From Meridianimarinicoccus roseus (GTDB taxonomy: Bacteria > Pseudomonadota > Alphaproteobacteria > Rhodobacterales > Rhodobacteraceae): DNA of 64,000 bases. The notes beneath the pieces were generated by a model. The model saw nothing but the letters and a program-made list of their open reading frames with translations. It had not been told where the DNA came from and ran no database searches. The stretch covers positions 1 to 64,000 of the forward strand of contig NZ_QGKU01000033.1 in NCBI RefSeq assembly GCF_003172915.1, read 5' to 3'. Shown piece by piece: positions 27,716 through 36,709 of the stretch; the stretch's first letter is position 1, and the number at the start of each line of letters is the position of its first letter. Made by a program: the position numbers and the translations under genes.

Positions 27716-28969
27716 TCAGGTCCGCATGTTCATGATGGTCTGCGACAGGCTGGACGAGGTTTCGAGCGCCTTGGCAGACGCCTGGTAGTTGCGCTGCGCG
27801 GTGATCAGATGCACCAATTCCGCCGTCAGGTCCACGTTCGAGCTTTCGAGAGCGCCCGACCGGATCGATCCGAAGCCCGATGCCCCGCCCTGACCGATGT
27901 CCGGCTGACCGGATTCCGACGTTTCCACGAAGGTCGCGTTGCCGATCTGCTTCAGCCCGTTCGGGTTGGCGAAGTTTGCCAGCCCGACCTGACCGATAGC
28001 GATGGCTTCCTGCGTGCCGTAGGTCGCCCACACGACACCGTCGTTGGCGATCTCGAGGTTGCTGAGGCTTCGCTTGGTTTCCCCATCCTGTTCGAAATTG
28101 CGCACGCTGAACGCGTCGTTCGACATCTGCGAGCCGGTGAAATCCATCGTCAGCGGTCCGGACAGGCTGGTGAACGTCATCGGCCCGAAGCCGCCGGTCA
28201 TCGTGCCGAAGGCATCGAAGGTCAGTTCGGGCGGGGTTGCGGGCGGGGTCATCGCCGACCCCTGATAGGACAGCTGCACCTCGAACGTGCTGTCGGTGCT
28301 GGTGGCCGACGGCTCTGCCGTCTTCACGAAATAGGCGATGGCGTCCACCGGCTGCCCGTCGGCATCAAGGATCGACATGGGCGTGCTGTAGGCATAGCTG
28401 GTCGGATCGCCCGGGTTGAAGCCGACCGCCGAGGGCACCGTGGCCTGCCGACCCTGCCCGGATGCAGGAAAGTTCAGGTCAAGCTCCACCGTGGAGGTGG
28501 CCCGCGCCGCGCCGGTCTGCGAAGCGATCTGGATCGGGCGCATTGCCGCGGGGTCGCGCGACAGGGGCGTCCCGTTCTGTGCGACCGGGAAGCCGAGCAG
28601 GAAGTCGCCGCTGGAATCGATCACCCGCCCCGACGGATCGAGGTTGAACGCCCCGGCCCGCGAATAGGCACGCCCCCCGGTTTCGCCGCCCTGCAGCGCG
28701 AAGAAGCCCGGACCTTCCAACGCGAGGTCGAACGCGTTGCCGGTCGTGGTGACCGCGCCTTGTTCGAAGATCCGCTGGGTGGCCAGAAGCTTGGTCCCCG
28801 ATCCGATCTGCGTGCGCGGGTTCGCCATTGGCGAGGTCGAGAACAGGTCACCGAATTCGACCCGACTGCGCTGGAAACCGGTGGTGCCGACGTTGGCGAT
28901 GTTATGCGAGGTGTTGGAAATGTCGGCCTGAGCGGCCTTCAAACCGGTAAGTGCAATCTGCGTGGACAT
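27716..28969 (-). CDS. flgE: Flagellar hook protein FlgE
   Basis: A 417-residue subunit of the hook. The N-terminus TGLKAAQADISNTSHNIANV then GTTGFQRSRVEF, the central NAFDLALEGPGFFALQ, and the C-terminal ESSNVDLTAELVHLITAQRN are diagnostic. It lies between flgD and flgF with short gaps, so it is in the same operon. Confidence 0.95.
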   Translation of the reverse strand: MSTQIALTGLKAAQADISNTSHNIANVGTTGFQRSRVEFGDLFSTSPMANPRTQIGSGTKLLATQRIFEQGAVTTTGNAFDLALEGPGFFALQGGETGGRAYSRAGAFNLDPSGRVIDSSGDFLLGFPVAQNGTPLSRDPAAMRPIQIASQTGAARATSTVELDLNFPASGQGRQATVPSAVGFNPGDPTSYAYSTPMSILDADGQPVDAIAYFVKTAEPSATSTDSTFEVQLSYQGSAMTPPATPPELTFDAFGTMTGGFGPMTFTSLSGPLTMDFTGSQMSNDAFSVRNFEQDGETKRSLSNLEIANDGVVWATYGTQEAIAIGQVGLANFANPNGLKQIGNATFVETSESGQPDIGQGGASGFGSIRSGALESSNVDLTAELVHLITAQRNYQASAKALETSSSLSQTIMNMRT

Positions 28970-28997
28970 GATAGGTTCTCCCGTTAACCGGCCGCGC

Positions 28998-29681
28998 TCA
29001 GCGCAGGCCCTTTACCTGATTTCCCAGGACCGTGCCGTGATCCTTGACGTCGAGCTGGTAGTCGTCGGCCCCCGGCGCCATCGTCACCGACATGACCTGC
29101 GCGAAGACCGACGGCCCCAGCACCTCGGTGCCGGCATCGCCAGTGGCGCTGACCGAGATCAGCACCGGGCTGCCTGCCTCGCGGATACGGGACGGCACGT
29201 CGTCCCACGAGAAGCCGACCATACCCGCCTCCTGCGCGCCCAGCGTCTGGGTGTGCAGCAGCGTGCCGTCGCGGGCATCCGAATAGCTGACCGTCAACAC
29301 GCTGGCGGATGTCGACAGTTCCACCGCACCGCTAACCCGGCCGTTCGCGTCTGGCCGCGCCGTGTTGCCCGGCACAAGCACCTCCTGGCCCAGCAGGTTG
29401 GACGCGGTGGCGATGCGGAATTCGCCGATCTGGTCGCCGATCTGGTCCAGCGTTGAATTGACCTCGCCGATCCCCGACACTGTCGAGAATTGCGCCATCG
29501 TGCCCAGGAATTCCCCGCTTTCCATCGGTTTGAACGGGTCCTGGTTCTTCAGCTGTGTTGTCATCAAGGTCAGAAAATCCTGCTGTCCAAGGTCGCTCGT
29601 GGCATTCTTCGGGGCGGGTGCGCCGTTTGCGGCGGCGGATTGCACCGGCGTTCCCGTCTGCGTGTTCGTGATCGTGTTCAT
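28998..29681 (-). CDS. flgD: Hook-cap protein FlgD
   Basis: A 227-residue scaffold that caps the growing hook. DLGQQDFLTLMTTQLKNQDP then FKPMESGEFLGTMAQFSTV is the conserved FlgD N-terminal motif, followed by the Tudor/FnIII-like C-terminal part. It lies 25 bases after flgC. Confidence 0.95.
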   Translation of the reverse strand: MNTITNTQTGTPVQSAAANGAPAPKNATSDLGQQDFLTLMTTQLKNQDPFKPMESGEFLGTMAQFSTVSGIGEVNSTLDQIGDQIGEFRIATASNLLGQEVLVPGNTARPDANGRVSGAVELSTSASVLTVSYSDARDGTLLHTQTLGAQEAGMVGFSWDDVPSRIREAGSPVLISVSATGDAGTEVLGPSVFAQVMSVTMAPGADDYQLDVKDHGTVLGNQVKGLR

Positions 29682-29706
29682 GGCTGCGCTCCGTCCGGTG
29701 TCATGG

Positions 29707-30123
29707 TCACTGGCCCATCGTGACGGTGCGGGCCATCAACGTGCGGAGGGTGGACACGACTTCAAGGTTGTTCTGGTACTGGCGGCCGGCTTCCAGCATC
29801 TCGACCATTTCCTCGTCGGTGCTGACGGCGGCCTTGTAGACATACCCCTCCGCATCCGCGTTCGGATGGTCAGGCTGAAGGATCTTTGTCGGCTCGCGGT
29901 CCAGCGTCGTGATGCTCGACACCTTGACAGACGCCAGCCCGTCCTTGCGCGCGGCTTCACTGTAAACCGTTTCGAACACCGGTCGCATGGGCCGGTACGC
30001 CGTCTCGGCCGAGGCCGCCATGCTGTCGGCGTTGGCGATGTTGCTGGCGACCGTGTTCAGCCGCTGCATCTGGGCCGACATGGCGCGTCCCGCGATGTCG
30101 AAAACAGTTCCGATACCTGACAT
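29707..30123 (-). CDS. flgC: Proximal rod protein FlgC
   Basis: A 138-residue rod protein: FDIAGRAMSAQMQRLNTVAS then NIANADS, and the C-terminal EMLEAGRQYQNNLEVVSTLR. Two ATG codons lie side by side at the start; the second has a better spacing (6 bases) to the AGAGG and was chosen. The flgB stop overlaps this start. Confidence 0.93.
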   Translation of the reverse strand: MSGIGTVFDIAGRAMSAQMQRLNTVASNIANADSMAASAETAYRPMRPVFETVYSEAARKDGLASVKVSSITTLDREPTKILQPDHPNADAEGYVYKAAVSTDEEMVEMLEAGRQYQNNLEVVSTLRTLMARTVTMGQ

Positions 30124-30506
30124 CATTCACCTCTTATCGCGCGTGTAAGCCCCGAGATCTTGCGGTTCAGCAGCTCGAGGCTGGTCTGGTAACGCACCGT
30201 GTTCTCGGAGAATTCCATCTGTTCCACAGGCATCTCGACCGTGTTTCCATCAAGCGACGGGTTGACCGGCACGCGATATCCCATCTGGCCAGCCGGCGCG
30301 TCGCCATGCACGATATGCGCGGCATTGGTCACGGCCAGCGGCCCGCCCCCGGCGGCGCGCTGCAATTCCGCAGCGAAGTCGAAATCGCGCGCCTTGAAAT
30401 GCGGCGTCGCGGCGTTGGCGATGTTGGACGCCAGCACCTCGTTGCGCCGTTCGCGCAGGATCAGGGCATCGGCGTGGATGCCAAGATGTTCGCGGATGCC
30501 TGTCAT
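30123..30506 (-). CDS. flgB: Proximal rod protein FlgB
   Basis: A 127-residue rod protein: [20 protein letters not shown] then FKARDFDF, and the C-terminal [20 protein letters not shown]. It is first in the flgBCDEF transcript, downstream of a sigma-54 promoter that overlaps the promoter of the divergent gene. Confidence 0.94.
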   Translation of the reverse strand: MTGIREHLGIHADALILRERRNEVLASNIANAATPHFKARDFDFAAELQRAAGGGPLAVTNAAHIVHGDAPAGQMGYRVPVNPSLDGNTVEMPVEQMEFSENTVRYQTSLELLNRKISGLTRAIRGE

Positions 30507-30557
30507 GGGCGCTTCTCCTTTCCGGTCTGGGCGAAATCTGTGCCCGTGGCGGTGATA

Positions 30558-30572
30558 TGGACCGGGTTTTGC
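30558..30572 (+). promoter_or_regulatory. Sigma-54 promoter of the divergent unknown gene
   Basis: TGGACCGGGTTTTGC: GG-N10-GC with a strong -12 (TTTTGC) and a weaker -24 (TGGACC instead of TGGCAC). Its -12 GC is the same base pair step as the -12 of the flgB promoter on the other strand. It ends 44 bases before the start codon of the downstream gene. Confidence 0.6.
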
Positions 30573-30585
30573 AAGCGGGATGCCA
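30571..30585 (-). promoter_or_regulatory. Sigma-54 promoter of the flgBCDEF operon
   Basis: Minus strand TGGCATCCCGCTTGC: GG-N10-GC with TTGGCA and CTTGCA. It lies 64 bases upstream of flgB. Confidence 0.85.
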
Positions 30586-30616
30586 AGTGACGGAAAACCG
30601 GCGAAAGGATCGCATC

Positions 30617-31342
30617 ATGGCGGAGACGGCCCCCGACAAGACGGCCCCGAAGACGAAGACGCACCCTTTGCGCAAGCTGCGACGCGCGCTGCGCAAGTGG
30701 GAACCGGACGAGGCCGGCGCTGCGCTGCGCGAAGCCTTCCACGACCCGGCCGCCAGTCCCGGCTATCGGCGCGCGGCGATGAGCGCGCGTGTGGCCCTGC
30801 TGCGCGACGCACTGGACGACCTGCACAAGGTCAAACCCGCCGAACCTCCAGCCCCCGCACCCGAAGCGCTGCCCCTGGCCCCGCCCGAGCCCGAACCTGA
30901 GCCCCTGCCTGAGCCGCCCGCCGCCCCGGCAGAGCCTGTCCGCCACAGCAAGATGGGTACGCTCGATCTGTCGAACGCGGCGATGCTGCTGATGATGACC
31001 GGCGACGAGGACGAGGAAGAGAACGACGTGCAAGGCAACGGTGTGGACCCTGCGGAAGCCACGCGCGCCGCACTCGACGGCGGCAACGGCGACAGTGCCG
31101 ACGACCCGATGGCATTGTTCGCGGCTTTCGGGGACGACGATCCCGCCGACGCCGACGAACCCGATGGCCCCTCCGGACCGCCACAAAAATCCGCCGGACC
31201 CGACCTCGCCGCCGCCGCTGCAATGCTGATGTCCGCCGATGGTGCGTCCGAAGACGGGCCGGAAAAGCCGCAAGATGACGGGCCGAAGGGCACTGGTGCC
31301 AAGTCTTCAGGCGACGACGACGATTGGCCCTGGGACGAATGA
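30617..31342 (+). CDS. Acidic, proline-rich protein of unknown function, sigma-54 controlled
   Basis: A 241-residue soluble protein divergent from flgB. Residues 15-75 are basic and helical (LRKLRRALRKWEPDEAGAAL), then comes a Pro/Glu-rich stretch (PEPEPEPLPEPP), then an acidic region with two short hydrophobic repeats (SNAAMLLMM and AAAAAMLM) and a tail ending DDDDWPWDE. No signal peptide or domain is recognised. Gene expression from a sigma-54 site shared with flgB suggests a flagellar role, for example as an export chaperone or a localisation factor (inference). An alternative start upstream at 30557 would overlap the promoter and was rejected. Confidence 0.7.
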   Translation: MAETAPDKTAPKTKTHPLRKLRRALRKWEPDEAGAALREAFHDPAASPGYRRAAMSARVALLRDALDDLHKVKPAEPPAPAPEALPLAPPEPEPEPLPEPPAAPAEPVRHSKMGTLDLSNAAMLLMMTGDEDEEENDVQGNGVDPAEATRAALDGGNGDSADDPMALFAAFGDDDPADADEPDGPSGPPQKSAGPDLAAAAAMLMSADGASEDGPEKPQDDGPKGTGAKSSGDDDDWPWDE

Positions 31343-31374
31343 CGGCCCGCGCCCGGCGCAAGTGCGCCGGGCCG

Positions 31375-32775
31375 CTACACCTGCGATGGCAGCCAAAGGA
31401 CGATGGACGGGAAGGCCACCAGCAGTGCGATCGTGATCCCGTCCGCGACGAAGAACGGCGTCACACCCCGGAACACGTCCTGCACGCTCAGATCGTCGCG
31501 CACCCCTGCCACGACGAAGCAGTTCAGCCCGATGGGCGGCGTGATCAGGCAGAATTCAGCCATCTTCACCACAAGGATGCCAAACCAGATCGCGCACATC
31601 GGGCCGGACATGCCGAAGGTCGCGTCCTCGGCCGAAACGAACGCGCCTCCGTTCAGCGCCATCACCGCCGGATAGACCACAGGCAGCGTCAACAGCAGCA
31701 TTCCGATGGCATCCATGAACATGCCCAGAACGGCATAGGCCAGAAGGATACACACGAGGATCAGAATCGGTGACATGGTCAGCGACGTGATCCAGTCCGC
31801 GAAGGCGCCCGGCAGGTCGGCGAAGCCAAGAAAGCGCACGTATATCAGAACACCCCAGATGATGGTGAAGATCATCGCGGTCAGTTTCGCTGTTTCCAGA
31901 AGTGCATCGCGCAGTTGGCGCCAGCGCATCCCGCGCCACAGCGCCATCAGGAATACGACGAAGGCGCCGATGGCGCCGCCTTCGGTGGGGGTGCCCCAGG
32001 CGTCGCCGCCGAACGGGTTGTAGACGAAGAAGATGATCGTCACGACCACGAACACGATCGGCAACGCGGGTGGCAGGGACGCGAAGCGCTGGCGCCATGT
32101 GAAGCCGCCGACCGGCGGGCCGAAACCCCGGATCGTCAGCGCCATTCCCACGATGAGGATGGCATAGATCACCGCAGAGAACATGCCGGGAATGAAGCCC
32201 GCCAGCAGCAGCTTGCCCACGTCCTGTTCCACGATGATGGCATAGATCACGAGGATCGCCGATGGCGGGATCAGCGAGGCGAGCGTGCCGCCTGCCGCCA
32301 CCACTCCCGCCGCGAAGCGCTTGTCATATCCGATGGCGAGCATTTCCGGGATCGCGATGCGCGCGAAGACGGCCGATGTGGCGACTGACGCGCCCGAGAC
32401 GGCTGCAAAGCCCGCTGTGGCGAAGACCGTGGATACGGCAAGGCCGCCCGGCACCCAGGCAATCCAGCGTTTGGCAGCCTCGAACAGGGCACGGGTCAGG
32501 CCCGCGTAATAGGCAAGGTATCCGATCAGGATGAAGGTGGGTATCAGGCTCAGCGCCTGGCTCGAAACCTTGGAATGGGGCACTTGCCCCGCTGTCTTGA
32601 CAGCGACGGTCAGCGCCCATCCCAGTTCCTCGGGCGCGTAGCCCTTGCGAGACCAGAAGATCCAGACCAGCCCGACCAGACCCGCCAGTGCCGCCGCGAA
32701 GGCGACCCGCATCCCCAGGATGACACAGACCAGAAGCCCGCCCGTGACCGCAAGGCCGATGTCGATACTGTCCAT
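31375..32775 (-). CDS. dctM: TRAP transporter large permease (DctM-type)
   Basis: A 466-residue inner-membrane protein with about 12 hydrophobic segments. GGTLASLIPPSAILVIYAII and the C-terminal FCLITPPIGLNCFVVAGVRD are DctM hallmarks. It couples sodium entry to solute uptake with the small permease and the binding protein. The start MDSIDIG is one base after the dctQ stop. The operon order dctP-dctQ-dctM is standard. Confidence 0.93.
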   Translation of the reverse strand: MDSIDIGLAVTGGLLVCVILGMRVAFAAALAGLVGLVWIFWSRKGYAPEELGWALTVAVKTAGQVPHSKVSSQALSLIPTFILIGYLAYYAGLTRALFEAAKRWIAWVPGGLAVSTVFATAGFAAVSGASVATSAVFARIAIPEMLAIGYDKRFAAGVVAAGGTLASLIPPSAILVIYAIIVEQDVGKLLLAGFIPGMFSAVIYAILIVGMALTIRGFGPPVGGFTWRQRFASLPPALPIVFVVVTIIFFVYNPFGGDAWGTPTEGGAIGAFVVFLMALWRGMRWRQLRDALLETAKLTAMIFTIIWGVLIYVRFLGFADLPGAFADWITSLTMSPILILVCILLAYAVLGMFMDAIGMLLLTLPVVYPAVMALNGGAFVSAEDATFGMSGPMCAIWFGILVVKMAEFCLITPPIGLNCFVVAGVRDDLSVQDVFRGVTPFFVADGITIALLVAFPSIVLWLPSQV

Positions 32776-32776
32776 C

Positions 32777-33427
32777 TCAGCGGCCTTTCCCGGGCGTATC
32801 GGCGCAACCGTCCAGTTGCGCGGCCTCCAGCGCGGCGACAGTTGCGGCATCCAGCACCAGCGGAACCGCGACCGGCGTGTCGGTGCCGCTGGCCAGCGCC
32901 CGCCCATAGGCCCAAAGCTGCAGCGCAAGTCGCAGCGCCAGCACCGACAGCGCCACCGGCACAAGCAACTTGGCGGGCCAGATCGGCAGGCCGATATCCA
33001 TGCTGCTGTCGCGGCTCCAAAGCGGGGCGGCAAAATCGAAGCTGCGGTCGAAATGCGCCCAGCTGCCCCAGATCAGCAGCACCACAAGCGCCAAAACCAG
33101 AAGCGTCGTGACCAGTTCGGCAAGATAAAGCGCCCGTCCCTTCAGCGCGCCGACGACAAGATCCATCCTGATATGCCCGCCGTTGCGCTGCGCGAAGGAG
33201 ATGCCCATGAACGCGATCAGCGGCATGGCCTGTTCGATCCAGTCGACATAGCCGGGCAGCGGCCGACCCATGAAATTGCGCCCGCCGACCGACGCGACCG
33301 CCAGCAGCATCAAACCGAACACTGCAAGGCCACTTAGCAGCGCCAGCCCAGTCTCCAGCCGGAGCAGCGCCCGGTCAATCCGGCTGACGAGGCTGTCATC
33401 GGTCAGAACCTGCGATCCGCCCGCCAT
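32777..33427 (-). CDS. dctQ: TRAP transporter small permease (DctQ-type)
   Basis: A 216-residue membrane protein with four membrane segments. GRPLPGYVDWIEQAMPLIAF and FAQRNGGHIRMDLVV are typical DctQ motifs. It lies between dctP and dctM. Both ends are hydrophilic and somewhat longer than in the shortest members of the family. Confidence 0.9.
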   Translation of the reverse strand: MAGGSQVLTDDSLVSRIDRALLRLETGLALLSGLAVFGLMLLAVASVGGRNFMGRPLPGYVDWIEQAMPLIAFMGISFAQRNGGHIRMDLVVGALKGRALYLAELVTTLLVLALVVLLIWGSWAHFDRSFDFAAPLWSRDSSMDIGLPIWPAKLLVPVALSVLALRLALQLWAYGRALASGTDTPVAVPLVLDAATVAALEAAQLDGCADTPGKGR

Positions 33428-33484
33428 CCGAACCCGTCCTTTCTGGAAAAACGGGGCGGCGACGGTCGCCGCCCCGGCAAGGCG

Positions 33485-34495
33485 TCAGGAGCCCTCGGCG
33501 ACCATGCCGGTGACCATGTCGTAAAGCTCCTGCGCGGGCAGGCCGCGGGCGCTGTTCTCGGCGATCCAGTCCTGCGCGGCGGGTTCTGCCGCGGCGGCCT
33601 TGAACGCGGCGATCTCTTCGGGCGCGAAGGTCACGCGCTCGATCCCGCGTTCGTCCAGCGCCGGACCCCAAGCCGCCATCGTTTCGTTGTTGTAATACTC
33701 GATATAGTAATCGAGCGCTTCGTCGACCGACCCCAGAAGGGCGTCGCGATGGGCGTCGGACAGACTGTCGAGCGCGTCGGTGTTCACCACCACCGGGCAG
33801 TTGACCGTGCCGGGGTTCAGGTTGGTCGTCCACCAGTTCGCGTTCTCGATCGTGCCGAAGGACATGTGCGCGTGCGGCGCGAAACTGGCCGACTTGATCA
33901 CGCCGCTGTCCATCGCCTGGCGCACCTCGGTGGCCGACATGGAAGTCGGCACCGCGCCCACGGTTTCCATGGCGGCGCCGATCCCGCCGGTCGCACGAAC
34001 ACTCAGCCCTTCGAAGTCGGCCAGCGACGAGGGCGTGTCGCCCACACCTACGAGGTTGTACTGCGGCAGCGGCGACGGCATCAGAAGTGTCGCGTTCCAG
34101 CGCGCGAGATCCGCTGCGACCGCCGGGTGCGCATAGACCGCCATGGAGATCTCGCGCTCCTGCTCCAGCGTGCTGACGCCAAGGAACGGCAGTTCGAGCA
34201 CGGTAATCGACGGGTTCTTGTCGGGGTGATAACCGGCGCAGAACTGCGCCATCTCGAATGCGCCGATGGAAATCCCGTCCAGGTTCTCGCGGTTGCTCGA
34301 CAGGCCACCATAGCTGATGTTCATTGTGAACTCACCGCCGGTCTTTTCCGACACAAGCTCGGCCAGCTTTTCCACGTGTTCGGTGAAGGCGCGGCGCTTG
34401 CCCCAAAGCGACACGTTCCATTCGGTCGCAAGCGTTTCGGTCGCAAAGCCCATCGCCAGCGCCGCGACTGCGGCACCGCCCAGATACGTCTTCAT
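33485..34495 (-). CDS. dctP: TRAP transporter solute-binding protein (DctP-type)
   Basis: A 336-residue periplasmic protein. It has a signal peptide (GGAAVAALAMGFATETLA), the DctP fold motifs LKNF-like ADFEGLSVRATGGIGAAME and MSATEVRQAMDSGVIKSASF, where an Arg in the first motif usually binds the ligand carboxylate. The start is supported by GGAGGAAG five bases upstream. Substrate cannot be told from sequence. No sigma-54 or sigma-28 site precedes it, so it seems to be regulated apart from the flagellar genes. Confidence 0.92.
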   Translation of the reverse strand: MKTYLGGAAVAALAMGFATETLATEWNVSLWGKRRAFTEHVEKLAELVSEKTGGEFTMNISYGGLSSNRENLDGISIGAFEMAQFCAGYHPDKNPSITVLELPFLGVSTLEQEREISMAVYAHPAVAADLARWNATLLMPSPLPQYNLVGVGDTPSSLADFEGLSVRATGGIGAAMETVGAVPTSMSATEVRQAMDSGVIKSASFAPHAHMSFGTIENANWWTTNLNPGTVNCPVVVNTDALDSLSDAHRDALLGSVDEALDYYIEYYNNETMAAWGPALDERGIERVTFAPEEIAAFKAAAAEPAAQDWIAENSARGLPAQELYDMVTGMVAEGS

Positions 34496-34635
34496 GTGTC
34501 TTCCTCCCCGGATGACTGATTTTTGTGGGTCCGATAATGCCGGCTCAGCCCATGAAATCCATGAAAAAATGCCGCGCAAAGGCACCGAAGCGGCTGACGC
34601 AGCGTCGCCTTGAGGGGACACATGCAACCTGAGGG

Positions 34636-35550
34636 TCAGCGCGAAAGGTCGAAATCCGCCAGCACCGGATAGTGATCGGACGGCCACTGACCGTCATAGG
34701 AACGGCGCAGCACGACCGGCCCGGCGACCGGCCGCACCCCCGGCCCGGCGCCAAGGTGGTCGATCGCGCCAAACAGGTTCAGCCCCCGGTCGAAATGAAA
34801 GGTCGCGCCCGGCACGGGTGGAAAATCCAGTCCGGCCTCTTGCAGGATGGCCATCGTTCGGGCGCCGTGCAGCGCATTCAGATCCCCCGCCAGAACGACG
34901 GCGTCGCCCGCGGCGATGCGCGGCGCGATCCGGTCGCGAACAAGTTCGGCCGACAGGCGACGGTTGGACCTGCTGCTGTATTCGAAATGCACGTTGAACA
35001 CGTGCAGCGGTGGCCCGCCATCCAGAGGCTGCAGCACGGCCCAAGAACAGAACGCAGGGTAGGATCCGTTGAAGGTGCGCGAATAGATCACGTCGGGGGT
35101 ATCCGAGAAGAAGAACCAGCCCTCATCGACAAGGCGCAGACGGTCGCGGCGATAGAAGATCGGCTGGGTCGACGGGAAAACCCGCCAGTCGCCGCTCGCA
35201 GCAACCGCATAGGCCGGGTTGCGCGCAAGCAGCCAATCGCGTGCGAGATTCACGGACCCGTCGCTGCCACGCGAGAAGCTTTCCATTTCCTGAAACGCGA
35301 CGATGTCGGCGCCGAGTTCCTTGAAGGCGCTGTCGAGTGCGCCCCTGCGTGCCTCCCAATCTGCCACGGTCCAACGCCCCTCCCGGTCCGCGCCGAGGAC
35401 GATGTAGTGCACGTTGTGGGTGGCGATGCGCAGCGTACCGGGCATCTGTGGGGGCACCGGGACAGTGCCGGAATGGGTGACATGCAGTGCGCAAGCGACA
35501 AGCGATAGAAGAAGAAGTGTTCCAGCTGTCAGCCGAATGATCAGTTTCAT
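34636..35550 (-). CDS. Endonuclease/exonuclease/phosphatase-family lipoprotein
   Basis: A 304-residue exported protein. Its signal peptide ends in a lipobox (LSLVAC near residue 18), so it is probably attached to a membrane on the periplasmic side. The EEP-fold catalytic motifs are present: FQEME, VFNVHFEY, GDLNALHG and SDHYPVLADF. It may cleave nucleic acid or a phosphoester outside the cytoplasm. It stands alone between the TRAP operon and a response regulator, with no flagellar promoter. Confidence 0.82.
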   Translation of the reverse strand: MKLIIRLTAGTLLLLSLVACALHVTHSGTVPVPPQMPGTLRIATHNVHYIVLGADREGRWTVADWEARRGALDSAFKELGADIVAFQEMESFSRGSDGSVNLARDWLLARNPAYAVAASGDWRVFPSTQPIFYRRDRLRLVDEGWFFFSDTPDVIYSRTFNGSYPAFCSWAVLQPLDGGPPLHVFNVHFEYSSRSNRRLSAELVRDRIAPRIAAGDAVVLAGDLNALHGARTMAILQEAGLDFPPVPGATFHFDRGLNLFGAIDHLGAGPGVRPVAGPVVLRRSYDGQWPSDHYPVLADFDLSR

Positions 35551-35970
35551 TGCATTTTCCCGTCGCCCACCCTCTGGCCCCGTAGGCTGAATTACTCCCA
35601 ACCGACCGGCGGGCCTCCACGCGAATCGTGCTATGTTGTTCGTGCGCGGTACATCCTGCTTTTGCGCGCTGCCGGGTGGAGTTTTCGACGCATGGACCCA
35701 TCCTTTTGATTTCGGGACCGTTCGTTGGTACGGAAGCGCACAACCTGAAGTTAGGGATTTGCCACCCCGACCCGTCGGCCGCGCAATTAGGGTGTGGTCA
35801 AGTCCATACTCTGTATGTAACCATCAAATAACGATTTGTTCGTGAAAATAAGGGGTGGGCCGCCCATGCGAATGGTCTGGAGACGATGTATCGAGTTGCG
35901 TGTAGAAGTTGAGCGTTGCAAGACACAGATACTCCTTTGAAGGTCGCTCCGAACAAAAGGCATGCACATC
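35551..35970. other. Gene-free region upstream of the response regulator
   Basis: About 420 AT-richer bases with no supported gene. It must hold the divergent promoters of the nuclease-like lipoprotein and the LuxR-type regulator. A CATAC-TCT-GTATG inverted repeat at 35805-35817 might be a protein-binding site. No sigma-54 or sigma-28 pattern is present. Confidence 0.4.
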
Positions 35971-36600
35971 ATGGCAGACGGCAAAAAAACTCGCATCATG
36001 ATCGCGGACGACCACGAAATGGTTCTCGACATGCTGAGCCTGTTCCTGCAGCAGGTTGACGATTTCGAAGTCAAGACGACAAACACCCTTGACAAGGTGC
36101 TCGAAGAAATCGACCGCGGCGGGACGTTCGACGTGGTGCTGCTGGATTATGACATGCCCGGCATGAACGGGCTGAAAGGCCTTAGCCGGGCTCTCGAAAA
36201 GAACAGCCCCAATCCCGTCGCGCTGCTGACCGGCAACGCCAACCATGCGATGGTCCATGAGGTGATCGCACTTGGGGCGATGGGCATCCTGACCAAGAAC
36301 ATGTCGGCCCGCAGTCTTGAGAACGCGATCCGGCTGATTTCGTCCGGCGATCCTTATATTCCGCTGGCGCTGATGCAGGCCGAACCCGAGGACACCGACA
36401 AGAAGGCAAGTCCTCTGAGCGATCGGGAGATGACAGTGCTGAAGCGGCTGGGAGAGGGATGGCCGAACAAGGAGATCGCCGCGGCGCTCAACCTGTCGGA
36501 AGCCACGATCAAGATGCACGTGCAGTCGGTGTGCCGCAAGCTCGATGCGCGCAACCGCACGCAGGCGGTGATCAACGCCCGCGACCGCAACATCCTTTAG
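35971..36600 (+). CDS. LuxR/NarL-family response regulator
   Basis: A 209-residue two-component regulator. Receiver domain: acidic pair in MIADDHE, phospho-acceptor Asp59 in VVLLDYDMPGMNG, and the conserved Lys in GILTKNMS. The C-terminal LuxR helix-turn-helix reads LSDREMTVLKRLGEGWPNKE then IAAALNLSEATIKMHV. The start at MADGK was chosen because the AAAAGG is too near the ATG nine bases earlier. It has no adjacent kinase, but the window holds three hybrid kinases without a regulator, so it is a candidate for their output. It converges on fliA. Confidence 0.88.
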   Translation: MADGKKTRIMIADDHEMVLDMLSLFLQQVDDFEVKTTNTLDKVLEEIDRGGTFDVVLLDYDMPGMNGLKGLSRALEKNSPNPVALLTGNANHAMVHEVIALGAMGILTKNMSARSLENAIRLISSGDPYIPLALMQAEPEDTDKKASPLSDREMTVLKRLGEGWPNKEIAAALNLSEATIKMHVQSVCRKLDARNRTQAVINARDRNIL

Positions 36601-36638
36601 CCACCGGCCCGGTCCTTCGGGGTCGGGCGGTTCGGGCA

Positions 36639-36701
36639 AGGGGCCGTCTCAGGTCCGGCGCGGCGCAAGGCGCGTCAAAGTCGCCCCGCGCCAGGGCCCC
36701 T
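36639..36701. terminator. Long hairpin between convergent response regulator and fliA
   Basis: Nested inverted repeats: AGGGGCC with GGCCCCT outside, and GGCGCGG with CCGCGCC inside, spanning about 63 bases in the gap between the two converging genes. There is no clean T run, so its role as a terminator is probable but not certain. Confidence 0.45.
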
Positions 36702-36709
36702 CGTCTCCG

